From Planctomycetota bacterium (GTDB lineage: Bacteria; Planctomycetota; Phycisphaerae; Tepidisphaerales; Tepidisphaeraceae): a stretch of DNA of 19,747 nucleotides. Position numbers and translations under genes: made by a program. The notes below the pieces were generated by a model, which searched no databases, had not been told where the DNA came from, and worked only from the letters and a program-made list of their open reading frames with translations. How positions within the stretch are numbered: position 1 is the stretch's first letter; every line of letters begins with the position of its first letter. The stretch covers positions 1 through 19,747 of the forward strand of contig JAKORQ010000312.1 in NCBI GenBank assembly GCA_029777755.1, given 5' to 3'. Shown piece by piece: positions 1 to 10,266 of the stretch.

Positions 1-1
1 G

Positions 2-2311
<2,310 letters not shown>

Positions 2312-2314
2312 GCC

Positions 2315-4402
2315 TTAGCGCTTGAGCCACGACCATGGCCCGCTCTCAGTGGAGATCAGGCCCTCAAAACAGAGCAGCAGCAGAGCCATCGCCAGTGGCA
2401 CTGTCCAGCGCGGCTGTGGCTGGGATACCTCGGCGATGCGGCTGTGAAGTTCATCCAGAGAGCGCGCCACCAGCACATTGGGCCCATCGGGCAGAAGTGT
2501 CTCGGCCGGGCGGTAGCTGGTTTGTGACTCTGCGCCGGGGGCACTGACGTTTACCAGTCCGCGCAATTCCTGCTCCCCAGGCACGTGCCAGGTGTAGATG
2601 CCCGGCTCCGTGGCGGTGTACGTTGCCTTGCCATCCGAGACGGGAAGGCGATACGCCGCACCGCCTGGTGTGTGGAGTTCCATTTCCCGCTGCTGCCGCG
2701 CATGCGGCCAGGAGAGCAACTCGCCCACCTGAGCATTTCCGGCGAACGACGTATGCAGTGGACGCAGACACTGGTTCACCAGCAGCGGCAGGAACATCGG
2801 ATGGGTCCCGAGATTGGTGTTCACGCCGTCGGGAATGCAGCTCCAGGTGAAGACTCGTCCTGCTCCCACTCGTTTCAGGTAGAGCAGGCCGGAACGATCT
2901 ACAGAAGCGCGCTCATCCCCTGCCATACTGGCAATCAGGAGACCGGTGCTGCGCTGATCCTCCACGGCCATGTGGACGATGCGGGCAGCGCGCAAGCCCT
3001 CAAGCACTGCGGCATTGCTCAGCAGGTCTGCCATGGACGCATCCTGTCGTGCGGCCGCCGCCGGAGCGAAGCGCAACACCTTGCCGTGGTCGGCCGCAAA
3101 TGGCCGGGACGGAAGCAGCTTCTCCAGCGCCTCGGACGCAGGCCCATGCCATGCCGCCTCAATGCCTGGTTTGAGCATAAGAACCAGTGTGCCTCCGGCG
3201 TTTACGTGATTTGTCCATGCCTGCGCGGTCGGAGCATCGGGAAGTGCATCCAGTATCGCCACCACGGCGTTGTGGCCTGAGATCGATCGCCCATTCTCCA
3301 CCCGCAATGGCCAGCTCCCCAATCTCCCCTCCTGGGGATCGAGCGCCAAGGTCACCAGCCGACGTGCCTGCGCGGTGGTGTCGCTGCCATCAAGCACAAT
3401 GACCCGCTGCTGCTGCGGAATCTCTACCGCGAGCTGGCGCCGATCATCCCATGGCATGGGATCTTCGCCATCGATCCGGGCGGTGATGATCTGCCAGCGC
3501 TCCGCAGGCATCTCCAGGTCGAAATGGACCACGGCATGCCCAAAGTCATCGAAGCTCGCCATCACCGGCGGCCGCTGCAGCAGTTGCCGGCCGTCGACAA
3601 TTGCGACCTCCAGCGATACCGGCCGCAGATCACTCGGAGGGCCGGCCAGTTCCACTTCCACCCTGGCTCCCAGCCCGGCGATCGGCTGAGCCGGCGAAAG
3701 GGATATTCTCTGCACGCCAGCCGAGCGTGGCTGCTCCGGTCGAAGGTCGATGGCGACCACGCGCAGATCGTCGCTGAGCTTAGGCAGCGGCCGGGGAAAA
3801 TCGCGTGACTGAAAATCAGAGATGACCACCAGCAGCTTCTCGCTGGCCGGATTCTGCGAAAGCATCTCGGCGGCGGCCAGCACGCGATCAGCCAGTGGAG
3901 TGGCGCTGGCCGAATATTCCAGCGGTGTCCACTGTGTCAGTAGCTCGGCACTTGGCCTGAAAGTCCCCTGCTCGCCATCACCGGTGACCAGCACCACAGA
4001 TGACTCCGACAGTTGATCCCGAAGCAGCGACTGCACGATCTGCTGGGCATGATCCAGCAGCGGAAGCTGGTCGTTTCGGTACTGCATCGACCAGCTCGTG
4101 TCGACCACGATCGCGGCAACCGAGTCACCGGCCGAGGAGAAGAATCGCGACGCCAATATCCTCGCCGGCTGGGCGACCGCCCATATCAGCAAAGCGAGCA
4201 GAAGCATACGGATTGCCAGCAGCAACCATCTCTGTACCTTTCTCCTCGCCGCGGTCTGCTGGAGGGCCGACTGGATGAAACGCAGCGTGGGGACCTCAAC
4301 GATGGTGCTCTTGCGGCGGTGCAACAGATGGAGAATCAGCGGCAGCGCTGCCAGCGGCAGTGCGAATAGCGCGGCCGAGAAAAGAAACTCCAGTCCAAAC
4401 AT
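2315..4402 (-). CDS. BatA-type membrane protein with von Willebrand factor A domain
   Basis: The 695-residue protein has the BatA (aerotolerance regulator N-terminal) layout. A first membrane segment (about 4-26) is followed by HLLHRRK, a second segment (about 59-79), and a VWA domain starting near residue 96. The MIDAS metal site looks intact: DTSWS at 101-105, Thr169 in the SATPL stretch and Asp196 in VVISDF. A long beta-rich and GATase-like middle region follows. A last membrane helix lies near 667-685, just before the basic C-terminus (WLKR). Proteins of this kind usually sit in the inner membrane beside MoxR-ATPase, DUF58 and other Bat genes. None of those flank it directly here, although the 645-residue protein at 5557-7494 on the same strand may be a former partner. 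The start is the ATG at 4400-4402, with only a weak GAG ahead of it. The role is inferred (envelope or protein-complex maturation); the substrate is unknown. Confidence 0.85.
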   Translation of the reverse strand: MFGLEFLFSAALFALPLAALPLILHLLHRRKSTIVEVPTLRFIQSALQQTAARRKVQRWLLLAIRMLLLALLIWAVAQPARILASRFFSSAGDSVAAIVVDTSWSMQYRNDQLPLLDHAQQIVQSLLRDQLSESSVVLVTGDGEQGTFRPSAELLTQWTPLEYSASATPLADRVLAAAEMLSQNPASEKLLVVISDFQSRDFPRPLPKLSDDLRVVAIDLRPEQPRSAGVQRISLSPAQPIAGLGARVEVELAGPPSDLRPVSLEVAIVDGRQLLQRPPVMASFDDFGHAVVHFDLEMPAERWQIITARIDGEDPMPWDDRRQLAVEIPQQQRVIVLDGSDTTAQARRLVTLALDPQEGRLGSWPLRVENGRSISGHNAVVAILDALPDAPTAQAWTNHVNAGGTLVLMLKPGIEAAWHGPASEALEKLLPSRPFAADHGKVLRFAPAAAARQDASMADLLSNAAVLEGLRAARIVHMAVEDQRSTGLLIASMAGDERASVDRSGLLYLKRVGAGRVFTWSCIPDGVNTNLGTHPMFLPLLVNQCLRPLHTSFAGNAQVGELLSWPHARQQREMELHTPGGAAYRLPVSDGKATYTATEPGIYTWHVPGEQELRGLVNVSAPGAESQTSYRPAETLLPDGPNVLVARSLDELHSRIAEVSQPQPRWTVPLAMALLLLCFEGLISTESGPWSWLKR

Positions 4403-4482
4403 GCCAGCTCAACTGTAGAACAAACGGATACACCTATCGTACCTTTGAATCCAGTGGGTGTTGTTTCCGGGAATGGCTCAGT

Positions 4483-5541
4483 ATGATATTTCGCCCCGTG
4501 AATATTGGACCGGTACATCTTCCGTATCCGCTGATGCAGGCCGGATTGGCCGGCTATTCCGACCGCGCCATGCGGCTGGTGGCCCGCCGTCGCGGTTGTC
4601 CTTACGCCGTCACTGAGGCACTGCTGGACGTCATCCTGCTCAACGGCGGGAAGGGGCTGAAGCAATCGATCGATATAAACGATGAGGATCACCCTATCGC
4701 CGGGCAACTCATCGGCTCAGAGCCGAAACAAATGGCGCGGGCGGCGACAATCCTGTCATCGGCCGGCTACGACGTCATCGATGTCAACCTCGCCTGCCCG
4801 GTGAAGAAGATCCGCAACAAGGCTCGCGGCGGGCACCTGCTTTCTGATGAAAGCACGGCGATCGACATGCTCAAGGCGGTGCGCGACGCCCTGCCGGCAC
4901 GCGTCCCGACAACGCTCAAGATCCGCCGGGCCTACGACGACTCGGCCGAGTCACACGAGATAGCCGAGCGTCTGCTCCATACGGCATTTTCCTGCGGCTA
5001 CGCGGCGGCCGCGGTGCATGCACGCACTGTTGAGCAGAAATACGGCGGCAAGGCCTCATGGGATTTCCTGCGCAAGCTGAAGAGGCGCTACCCCGACAAC
5101 ATCATCTTCGGCTCCGGCGATGTGTTTGATGCCGCGTCGGCGGTCGCCATGCTCAAGAAGACCGGCGTTGATGGCGTGTGGATAGCCCGCGGCGCTATCG
5201 GCAACCCATGGATCTTCCAGCACGCTATCCAACTGCTCAATGGCGTCGATGAGGCCCTGCTCAATCCCCCGACAGTCCACGAGCAGCGAGAAGCGCTCAT
5301 GGAGCATTTCCTCGAGGCCATGCAAATCCACGGCGAGCAACTGGCCGGCCGGCGCATGCGCAAAATGGGAATACGCTACGCCCGCTTCCATCCCGAGAGC
5401 CAGCGGGTTAAGGACGCCTTCATCAATGTGCTGTCGCTGCGCGACTGGCAGAAGGTGCTGGACCAATATTACAAGGTCGATGGACCGGGCGTGTGGCCGG
5501 GCGCGGCGACAGTGGATCTCGTGAATGAGTGCGCTGCTTGA
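4483..5541 (+). CDS. dus: tRNA-dihydrouridine synthase (DusB/NifR3-like)
   Basis: This FMN enzyme reduces specific uridines in tRNA to dihydrouridine. The 352-residue product carries the family landmarks. MQAGLAGYSD is at 18-27. The catalytic-cysteine block VNLACPVKKIRNKARGG is at 101-117, with Cys105 as the active residue. KIRR is at 146-149, HARTVEQKYGG at 179-189, and the phosphate-binding FGSGD (209-213) and ARGAIGNPWIF (235-245) segments follow. The usual GNGD is GSGD here, a mild change. I chose the ATG at 4483 because homology begins there. An in-frame ATG at 4360 would add 41 unrelated residues and overlap the divergent VWA gene. The ribosome binding site is weak. The gene stands alone, divergent from the VWA gene (80 bp apart) and convergent with the 645-residue protein gene. 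Family assignment is firm; the Dus subtype is less so. Confidence 0.93.
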   Translation: MIFRPVNIGPVHLPYPLMQAGLAGYSDRAMRLVARRRGCPYAVTEALLDVILLNGGKGLKQSIDINDEDHPIAGQLIGSEPKQMARAATILSSAGYDVIDVNLACPVKKIRNKARGGHLLSDESTAIDMLKAVRDALPARVPTTLKIRRAYDDSAESHEIAERLLHTAFSCGYAAAAVHARTVEQKYGGKASWDFLRKLKRRYPDNIIFGSGDVFDAASAVAMLKKTGVDGVWIARGAIGNPWIFQHAIQLLNGVDEALLNPPTVHEQREALMEHFLEAMQIHGEQLAGRRMRKMGIRYARFHPESQRVKDAFINVLSLRDWQKVLDQYYKVDGPGVWPGAATVDLVNECAA

Positions 5542-5543
5542 AG

Positions 5544-5557
5544 GCTGCAAACGCAGC
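5544..5557. terminator. Small GC-rich hairpin between convergent genes
   Basis: A perfect 5-bp inverted repeat, GCTGC-AAAC-GCAGC, fills the 15-bp gap between the dus stop (5539-5541) and the stop of the opposite-strand gene (5557-5559). It could work for both strands as a weak bidirectional terminator. There is no T-run on either side, so intrinsic termination is doubtful. Confidence 0.25.
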
Positions 5558-7494
5558 TACCGCGCCTCTTCCTCAAGGGCATTGAAGTAGTCGCGCACGG
5601 CTTTCTGCGCTCGCATGGGGATGCGGTTCTGATCGACGTCCTCGGCCTGATCGCGCTGCGCGGACATGATGATTTCCTTAAACTGTTCTTTCGATTCTCC
5701 CTTCACCGAGTCGGCCTTCACCAGCCAAGACGCAATCAGCCTGCCTTTTTCGTCGGTCTGGCCGGGTGACACTTCTTTCTTGACGGTAAATGGAGCGGGC
5801 GATCCTGCGGGGCGCTCGCCTGCACCTATGCCACCCGCGTTAGGTCCAGATGGCACCTGCCCGAATCCCTGGCCGCCACCATCTCCCTGCTGCTCGTTCT
5901 CGCCCGATGCCCAGCCATCTCCCTCGTTGCCGTCGCTCTCACCGCCTCCATCGCCTCCGCGGGAAGCCTGGGCGGCTTCGGCCGCCTGTCGCATTGCCTC
6001 AAGCTCGGCCAGCGCCGCCTCCATGGCCTGCTGCGCATCGGCCAACCCCTGTCCGCCCTGGTTCATTTGCGGCTGCTGTCCCCCCTGGCCGGCTTGCGAT
6101 CCCTGTGGCTGATTGCCACCCTGCTGTCCTGGTGCGCCCTGCTGGTTGGCCTGCGCCGACTGTTGCCGCTGGGGATCCCCGCTCTGCTGCTGCGCCTGTT
6201 GAGCCATCGCGTTTGCCAGTTGATTGCCAGCCTGCGCCAGTTCGGATGCCCGCTGCTGCAGATCCGCCTGCCCCTGAAGCTGGTCGATCTTCTGCATGAA
6301 CGGAGCCATTTGCTCCGGGGAAGGCAGAACACCGTCATTGGCCATGCGGGCCAGATTTTCGGCCATGTCGCGCACACGCCGCTGGGCATCACGATCGCCG
6401 GCGGCCGCGTTGGCCATCTCGCCGGCCATCTGGCGAGCCTGCTCTGGATTCGCGCCCAGCTTCTCCAGTTCCTTGCGAACTCGCTCCTGGATGTTCGGAT
6501 CCTCGGCCAGCTTGCGCATCTGCTCGGCCAGATTCTTCATCTCATTGGCCATCTGCTCCTTCCTATCGGGATCAGCGGCCGAGAACTCATTGACCATCTG
6601 CCGCAGCTTCTGCGCCGCGTTGTCGAAGTTTCCTTCACCAAGTAATTTCTGCACCTCAGCCAGCATCCCGTCAGGCTGCTCGGCCAGCGGCTTGAATGCC
6701 TGCTTCTGTAGCTCGGCATTGGCATAGCGCTGCATGTCGGCGATCTTCTGCCTTGCGGCCTCCGCCTCGCGCAAGGCATTCTGCGCAACCTTCATTGCCT
6801 GCGCGGGATCCTTAATCTCCTCATTGAGCAGCGCCTCAATCTCCCTGCGGGCAGAGGCAAGCGCCTTCTCATCCTGCAGGATTCGCGGGATGGCCAGCAC
6901 CTCGGCACGGGCATCGCGCAATGCCTTCTCAGCGGCCGTCCGCTGACGCTCGATGACGGCGGCCTCGCGCTTCTGCTCCTCCCTACCCAGCAGATCCCAC
7001 CGCGGCAGGTATGCGTCGGTGATTGCCAGCAGGAGAAGCGCGGTGATCGCATATCCACCTGCGCGGGGGAACTTGAGGGGGAAGCGTTTGCGGATCGATA
7101 CTGATTCGGCGGTGCGCTCGGCATCATGCACGGCGGCCTGGGCAAAGGGATCCTTACTGTTGCGCGAAAGCAGCGCGGTACTGCAACGCTCCTTCAGCCC
7201 CAGCACTTCATCGATGCGTATGGCCGTCGCCAGGCGCGAAGGACTGAAGACGATCGCCAGGATCAGGGCAATGAAAAGTGCCAGCACTCCAGCCCCGCCC
7301 AGCAGCAGTAGCCGCGGTGGCAGCGATACCATGAACACGCGACTGGTCACGATGAGCATGATCAGGACGCCGGCCGCCGCCAGCAGCGTCCATGCGCCGT
7401 AGTCGAACATCCCCTGCACCAGTGACCTGGTTCTGACCGCATCGATCAGTTGATCCATGCGCTGGCCGCCGTGCTGGTTGTGGAATTCGCTCAT
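5557..7494 (-). CDS. Membrane-anchored coiled-coil protein with Gln/Gly-rich region, DUF4175-like
   Basis: This 645-residue protein has two closely spaced hydrophobic helices (about 34-55 and 61-83) and a third near 147-163. A long charged, alanine/glutamate-rich helical region (about 168-430) is predicted to be coiled coil. It is followed by a low-complexity Gln/Gly/Asn/Asp-rich stretch (about 430-560) and a short globular tail of about 75 residues ending NALEEEAR. The layout resembles the DUF4175-like proteins that accompany BatA/VWA genes in Planctomycetota; that link is recalled, not computed. I start it at ATG 7494. The bases GAGGTG at 7503-7508 make a good Shine-Dalgarno 8 nt ahead, so the in-frame GTG at 7503 is part of that site rather than the start. 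A TAGAAT hexamer at 7516-7521 could be a -10 box, though without a convincing -35. Function unknown; likely a membrane-associated scaffold. Confidence 0.75.
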   Translation of the reverse strand: MSEFHNQHGGQRMDQLIDAVRTRSLVQGMFDYGAWTLLAAAGVLIMLIVTSRVFMVSLPPRLLLLGGAGVLALFIALILAIVFSPSRLATAIRIDEVLGLKERCSTALLSRNSKDPFAQAAVHDAERTAESVSIRKRFPLKFPRAGGYAITALLLLAITDAYLPRWDLLGREEQKREAAVIERQRTAAEKALRDARAEVLAIPRILQDEKALASARREIEALLNEEIKDPAQAMKVAQNALREAEAARQKIADMQRYANAELQKQAFKPLAEQPDGMLAEVQKLLGEGNFDNAAQKLRQMVNEFSAADPDRKEQMANEMKNLAEQMRKLAEDPNIQERVRKELEKLGANPEQARQMAGEMANAAAGDRDAQRRVRDMAENLARMANDGVLPSPEQMAPFMQKIDQLQGQADLQQRASELAQAGNQLANAMAQQAQQQSGDPQRQQSAQANQQGAPGQQGGNQPQGSQAGQGGQQPQMNQGGQGLADAQQAMEAALAELEAMRQAAEAAQASRGGDGGGESDGNEGDGWASGENEQQGDGGGQGFGQVPSGPNAGGIGAGERPAGSPAPFTVKKEVSPGQTDEKGRLIASWLVKADSVKGESKEQFKEIIMSAQRDQAEDVDQNRIPMRAQKAVRDYFNALEEEAR

Positions 7495-7571
7495 CCGCCG
7501 CACCTCGATAAGCCAATTCTACCACGGCGGGATAGCGCAGGGCAGTTTATCGCTGGCCGAGATTTCCCCGA

Positions 7572-7958
7572 TCAGTACCACAGGTTCAGGACCAGCGCCG
7601 GCTCGCGCATCTTGCCCTCAAATACGCCCACCGAGGAGGTGACGAATTTCACCTCAACCTCGGGGTGGTTGTCCAACCACTCATTGATCGCATTGTCCAG
7701 GTACTCCAGCCCCTGGTCGGACAACTTCCCATGAAACGTGCGCACACGGCAAACACCTGTGCCATTCACGTATGGGGTGCGCTTGTACTGGTCCTTGCGA
7801 ACCGAGCCGGCCGAGCTTAAGGCCTTGATCTTGCTCTCCCCGCTGGGAGTGGCCGGCTCAGTGATCAGGCCAATCGGTGAAGTGTCCTGGACAGGTATCG
7901 GCCTGGCAGGCTGGACAGGTCTCGGCCCGGGGAATTGCTGTGAACCGTACTGGCTCAT
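7572..7958 (-). CDS. Conserved-looking small protein, proline-rich N-terminus, function unknown
   Basis: The product is 128 residues. The first 40 or so are Pro/Gln/Ser-rich and probably disordered. From about residue 65 to the end a compact alpha/beta domain is likely: a strand (CRVRTFHGKL), a helix (GLEYLDNAINEWLDNHP), a strand (VEVKFVTSSVGVF) and a final hydrophobic strand (EPALVLNLWY). No signal peptide or membrane helix is seen. The start is ATG 7956-7958, which has a strong ribosome binding site (AAGGAGAGG, 6 nt spacing); an earlier in-frame ATG at 8042 would add 28 residues and has no such site. The gene precedes the 645-residue membrane protein by 77 bp on the same strand and is divergent from pabB. 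I do not recognise the family. Confidence 0.8.
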   Translation of the reverse strand: MSQYGSQQFPGPRPVQPARPIPVQDTSPIGLITEPATPSGESKIKALSSAGSVRKDQYKRTPYVNGTGVCRVRTFHGKLSDQGLEYLDNAINEWLDNHPEVEVKFVTSSVGVFEGKMREPALVLNLWY

Positions 7959-8010
7959 GATCAACCTCTCCTTCTGCAAACGAGCGCGGAACAGTGACGT
8001 GTATGCCCTG

Positions 8011-8016
8011 ATTATA
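8011..8016 (-). promoter_or_regulatory. Candidate -10 box (TATAAT) for the 128-residue protein gene
   Basis: On the minus strand GC-TATAAT is a perfect -10 hexamer, unusual in this GC-rich sequence. It would start transcription near 8004, giving a leader of about 46 nt before the ATG at 7958. The -35 region around 8033-8039 (TTCTTG/CTTCTT) is poor, so activator dependence or an extended element is possible. It lies in the 104-bp divergent spacer shared with pabB. Confidence 0.4.
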
Positions 8017-8062
8017 GCGGAGGCGACGTCAGCAAGAAGCAAAAAGGCCAGCGATTGCGAAT

Positions 8063-9286
8063 ATGCGCGTCCGATCTAATATCACCTGCCGGATGAGGTG
8101 TTTGGTTCGACTGGACAGTTCGCGGACGGACGAAACCGGCAACGACTGGCGCCGGCCATGCGGCGCGGCGCAGCGCATCTTGCGATGTGATGCCGATGGA
8201 CGGGCGACGCTGCGCGATATGTCCGGCCAGATCATGCAGAGCTGGGAATCGCCACTGGACGCCATCGCGTGGCTCGACACTCAGCGGCGCACGGGATACC
8301 GCTGGATCGGCTATCTCTCCTATGAACTGGGGACATATCTAGAGCCGGCCGCCTCCTGCCATGAACCGGGGCTGCCGCTATTGATCTTCAGCGAGCATGA
8401 GCTGATCGAAAGCGATGCTGAAGCTCTGCGGGATTCCCGTCCCCTCACCTCCCGGTTCGTCCGCTCCAACTTCACTCGGCCGCAGTACATCTGTGTGATA
8501 CAGAAGGCTATCGACTACATCGCGGCCGGTGACATTTTCCAGGTGAATCTCGCGCAGCAGCTTCTGCTCCACACCAATTCTTCCGCACGGGACATCTATT
8601 TGCGAGTGCAGCAGCTATACCCGGCCTGGTATGCCGCACTACTGGATTACGGCGACTTTGCATTGGTGAGCAATTCCCCTGAGCTTTATCTGCGAATATG
8701 GAATGACGACGAGTACAGGCGCATCGAGACTCGCCCGATAAAGGGCACCCGTCCCCGCCGCGAGGGCATGCGCGAGCAGCTTGCCAGCAGTATCAAGGAC
8801 CAGGCGGAGCTGAACATGATCGTGGACCTGGAGCGCAACGATCTTGGCCGGGTCTGCCGCATCGGTTCCGTAAAGGTCTGTGGCGGGCGACAGATCGAGG
8901 AACATCCCACGGTGTATCACGGATCGGCCACGATCACGGGCGAACTGCTCCCGGGCGTTGGCCTGCTGGAGATCCTCAAGGCGACATTTCCCGGCGGCAG
9001 CATCACCGGTGCGCCGAAGATTCGCGCCATGCAGATCATCCGCGAGCTGGAGCCTGAGCCACGTGGGCCATACTGTGGTGCGATCGGCTACCTCGATGCG
9101 GACGGCACTATGCAGTTCAATATCGCGATTCGCACTCTTGTGATTCGCGGCGATGACGTTCGCGTGCCGGTGGGTGGCGGAATAGTGGCCGACTCCAGGC
9201 CGGCCGACGAGTATGAAGAAACAATTGTGAAGGCACGGGCCGCACTGATGGCGCTTGGCGTAAGCGAAGACGAGCTGCCCCGCTAA
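8063..9286 (+). CDS. pabB: Aminodeoxychorismate synthase component I (PabB-like)
   Basis: This chorismate-binding enzyme aminates chorismate to 4-amino-4-deoxychorismate in p-aminobenzoate/folate synthesis, using ammonia from a PabA-type amidotransferase. In the 407-residue product the family blocks are clear: GYLSYELG near 83-90, YIAAGDIFQVNLAQ at 152-165, and PIKGT at 225-229. The Lys227 in PIKGT is typical of PabB, whereas TrpE has PIAGT. MIVDLERNDLGRV (252-264), HGSATITGEL (286-295), FPGGSITGAPKIRAMQI (309-325) and VGGGIVADS (370-378) follow. The start is uncertain. ATG 8063 lacks a good ribosome binding site and the first 30 residues do not look conserved; ATG 8093 is an alternative. The next gene follows 17 bp after the stop. 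No pabA or trpG lies in the window, so the amidotransferase must come from elsewhere or free ammonia is used. Confidence 0.9.
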   Translation: MRVRSNITCRMRCLVRLDSSRTDETGNDWRRPCGAAQRILRCDADGRATLRDMSGQIMQSWESPLDAIAWLDTQRRTGYRWIGYLSYELGTYLEPAASCHEPGLPLLIFSEHELIESDAEALRDSRPLTSRFVRSNFTRPQYICVIQKAIDYIAAGDIFQVNLAQQLLLHTNSSARDIYLRVQQLYPAWYAALLDYGDFALVSNSPELYLRIWNDDEYRRIETRPIKGTRPRREGMREQLASSIKDQAELNMIVDLERNDLGRVCRIGSVKVCGGRQIEEHPTVYHGSATITGELLPGVGLLEILKATFPGGSITGAPKIRAMQIIRELEPEPRGPYCGAIGYLDADGTMQFNIAIRTLVIRGDDVRVPVGGGIVADSRPADEYEETIVKARAALMALGVSEDELPR

Positions 9287-9303
9287 CGAGAAAGAGAAGA
9301 TTG

Positions 9304-10221
9304 ATGAGTAGTTGCTGGATAAACGGAAACCTGGTCGATGACCACAGCGCGGCGATCTCGATCCGCGATACCGGCCTGCTTCATGGGGCCGGGATCTTTA
9401 CAACCATGCGCGCGTACCGTCGCCGGGTGTTTCGACTGGATTACCACCTTGAGCGTCTGCGCAGATCGGCACAGGCGATGTTCGTGCCGATCAGCTACAG
9501 CGATGAGCAAATCTCTTCCGCCATCGCGCAACTGCTGGAGGCAAACGAGCTGACCGAGGCCCGCCTGCGCCTGACGATCACCCGTGGAACGATGAGCAAT
9601 GATCCTGTCCATGGACTGCGCCTCGACCCCAATATCTTCATCACCGCAACCGCGCTCGAAGCGTATCCCCAGGAGTACTACCAGAAAGGCATGACCGTGC
9701 TGGCGTATGACCAGCAGAAGGCAAATCCCTTCGATGTGCAGGCCGGCCACAAGACGCTCGACTACTTCTCGCGCTTCACGGCCATGCGCCAGGCCAGCAA
9801 CCGTGGAGCCGGCGAGGCCCTCTGGTTCAACATCTTCAACTACCTGCAAAGCGGCAGCATCAGCAATGTCTTTATCGTGAAGAACTCACAGTTGCTTACG
9901 CCCCCAACCCAGCAGGACCTGGAAGACCCGCTGATCCGCGAGAACACGCCCTATCCTGCCAGCAACGTGCTGCCGGGCATCACTCGCCGCGTTGTGCTCG
10001 AGCTTGCCAGGAGTAATGACATACCCGTGCAGATCAAGGCACTGGCCATCAATGACCTGCTCGATGCTGACGAGTGCTTCCTCACCAACAGCATCATGGA
10101 GATAATGCCGGTCTGCCGAATCGAGCGCAAGCCGATCGGCCAGGACAGACCCGGCGACTTGACGCAAAAACTGGTCATGTTATACCGCACAGCGGTGGAT
10201 CAGTTCGTTGGGAGCGATTGA
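9304..10221 (+). CDS. Class IV PLP-dependent aminotransferase (aminodeoxychorismate lyase / branched-chain type)
   Basis: The 305-residue protein is a fold-type IV PLP enzyme. Blocks visible are INGNLV, RDTGLLHGAGIFTTMR (21-36), LDYHLERLRRSA (45-56), the PLP-lysine segment GHKTLDYFSR with Lys150, and a C-terminal DECFLTNSIMEIMPV. Directly after pabB (17-bp gap), the natural role is the lyase (PabC) that turns aminodeoxychorismate into p-aminobenzoate and pyruvate. Branched-chain or D-amino-acid aminotransferase activity cannot be excluded from sequence. Oddity: the usual E-G-x-x-S-N motif, whose Glu contacts the PLP ring nitrogen, reads LQSGSISN (181-188), so Ser183 sits where Glu is expected. 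The ATG at 9304 is preferred over the TTG at 9301, with GAGAAG upstream. Confidence 0.88.
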   Translation: MSSCWINGNLVDDHSAAISIRDTGLLHGAGIFTTMRAYRRRVFRLDYHLERLRRSAQAMFVPISYSDEQISSAIAQLLEANELTEARLRLTITRGTMSNDPVHGLRLDPNIFITATALEAYPQEYYQKGMTVLAYDQQKANPFDVQAGHKTLDYFSRFTAMRQASNRGAGEALWFNIFNYLQSGSISNVFIVKNSQLLTPPTQQDLEDPLIRENTPYPASNVLPGITRRVVLELARSNDIPVQIKALAINDLLDADECFLTNSIMEIMPVCRIERKPIGQDRPGDLTQKLVMLYRTAVDQFVGSD

Positions 10222-10266
10222 AGCTGCTGTATTCGGTAGCTCCTTTTGAATTTGTGAGGTGTGAGA

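Noticed and set aside
2585..3280. Plus-strand frame of 231 codons inside the VWA gene
   Set aside because: Antisense to a well-supported coding region, with Cys/Arg/His-rich composition and no motif.
4360..4482. 41-residue N-terminal extension of Dus
   Set aside because: Overlaps the divergent VWA gene, is Cys-rich and unlike any Dus N-terminus; the family sequence begins at the ATG at 4483.
7959..8042. 28-residue N-terminal extension of the 128-residue protein
   Set aside because: The strong ribosome binding site and candidate -10 box place the start at 7958; the extension would span the promoter.
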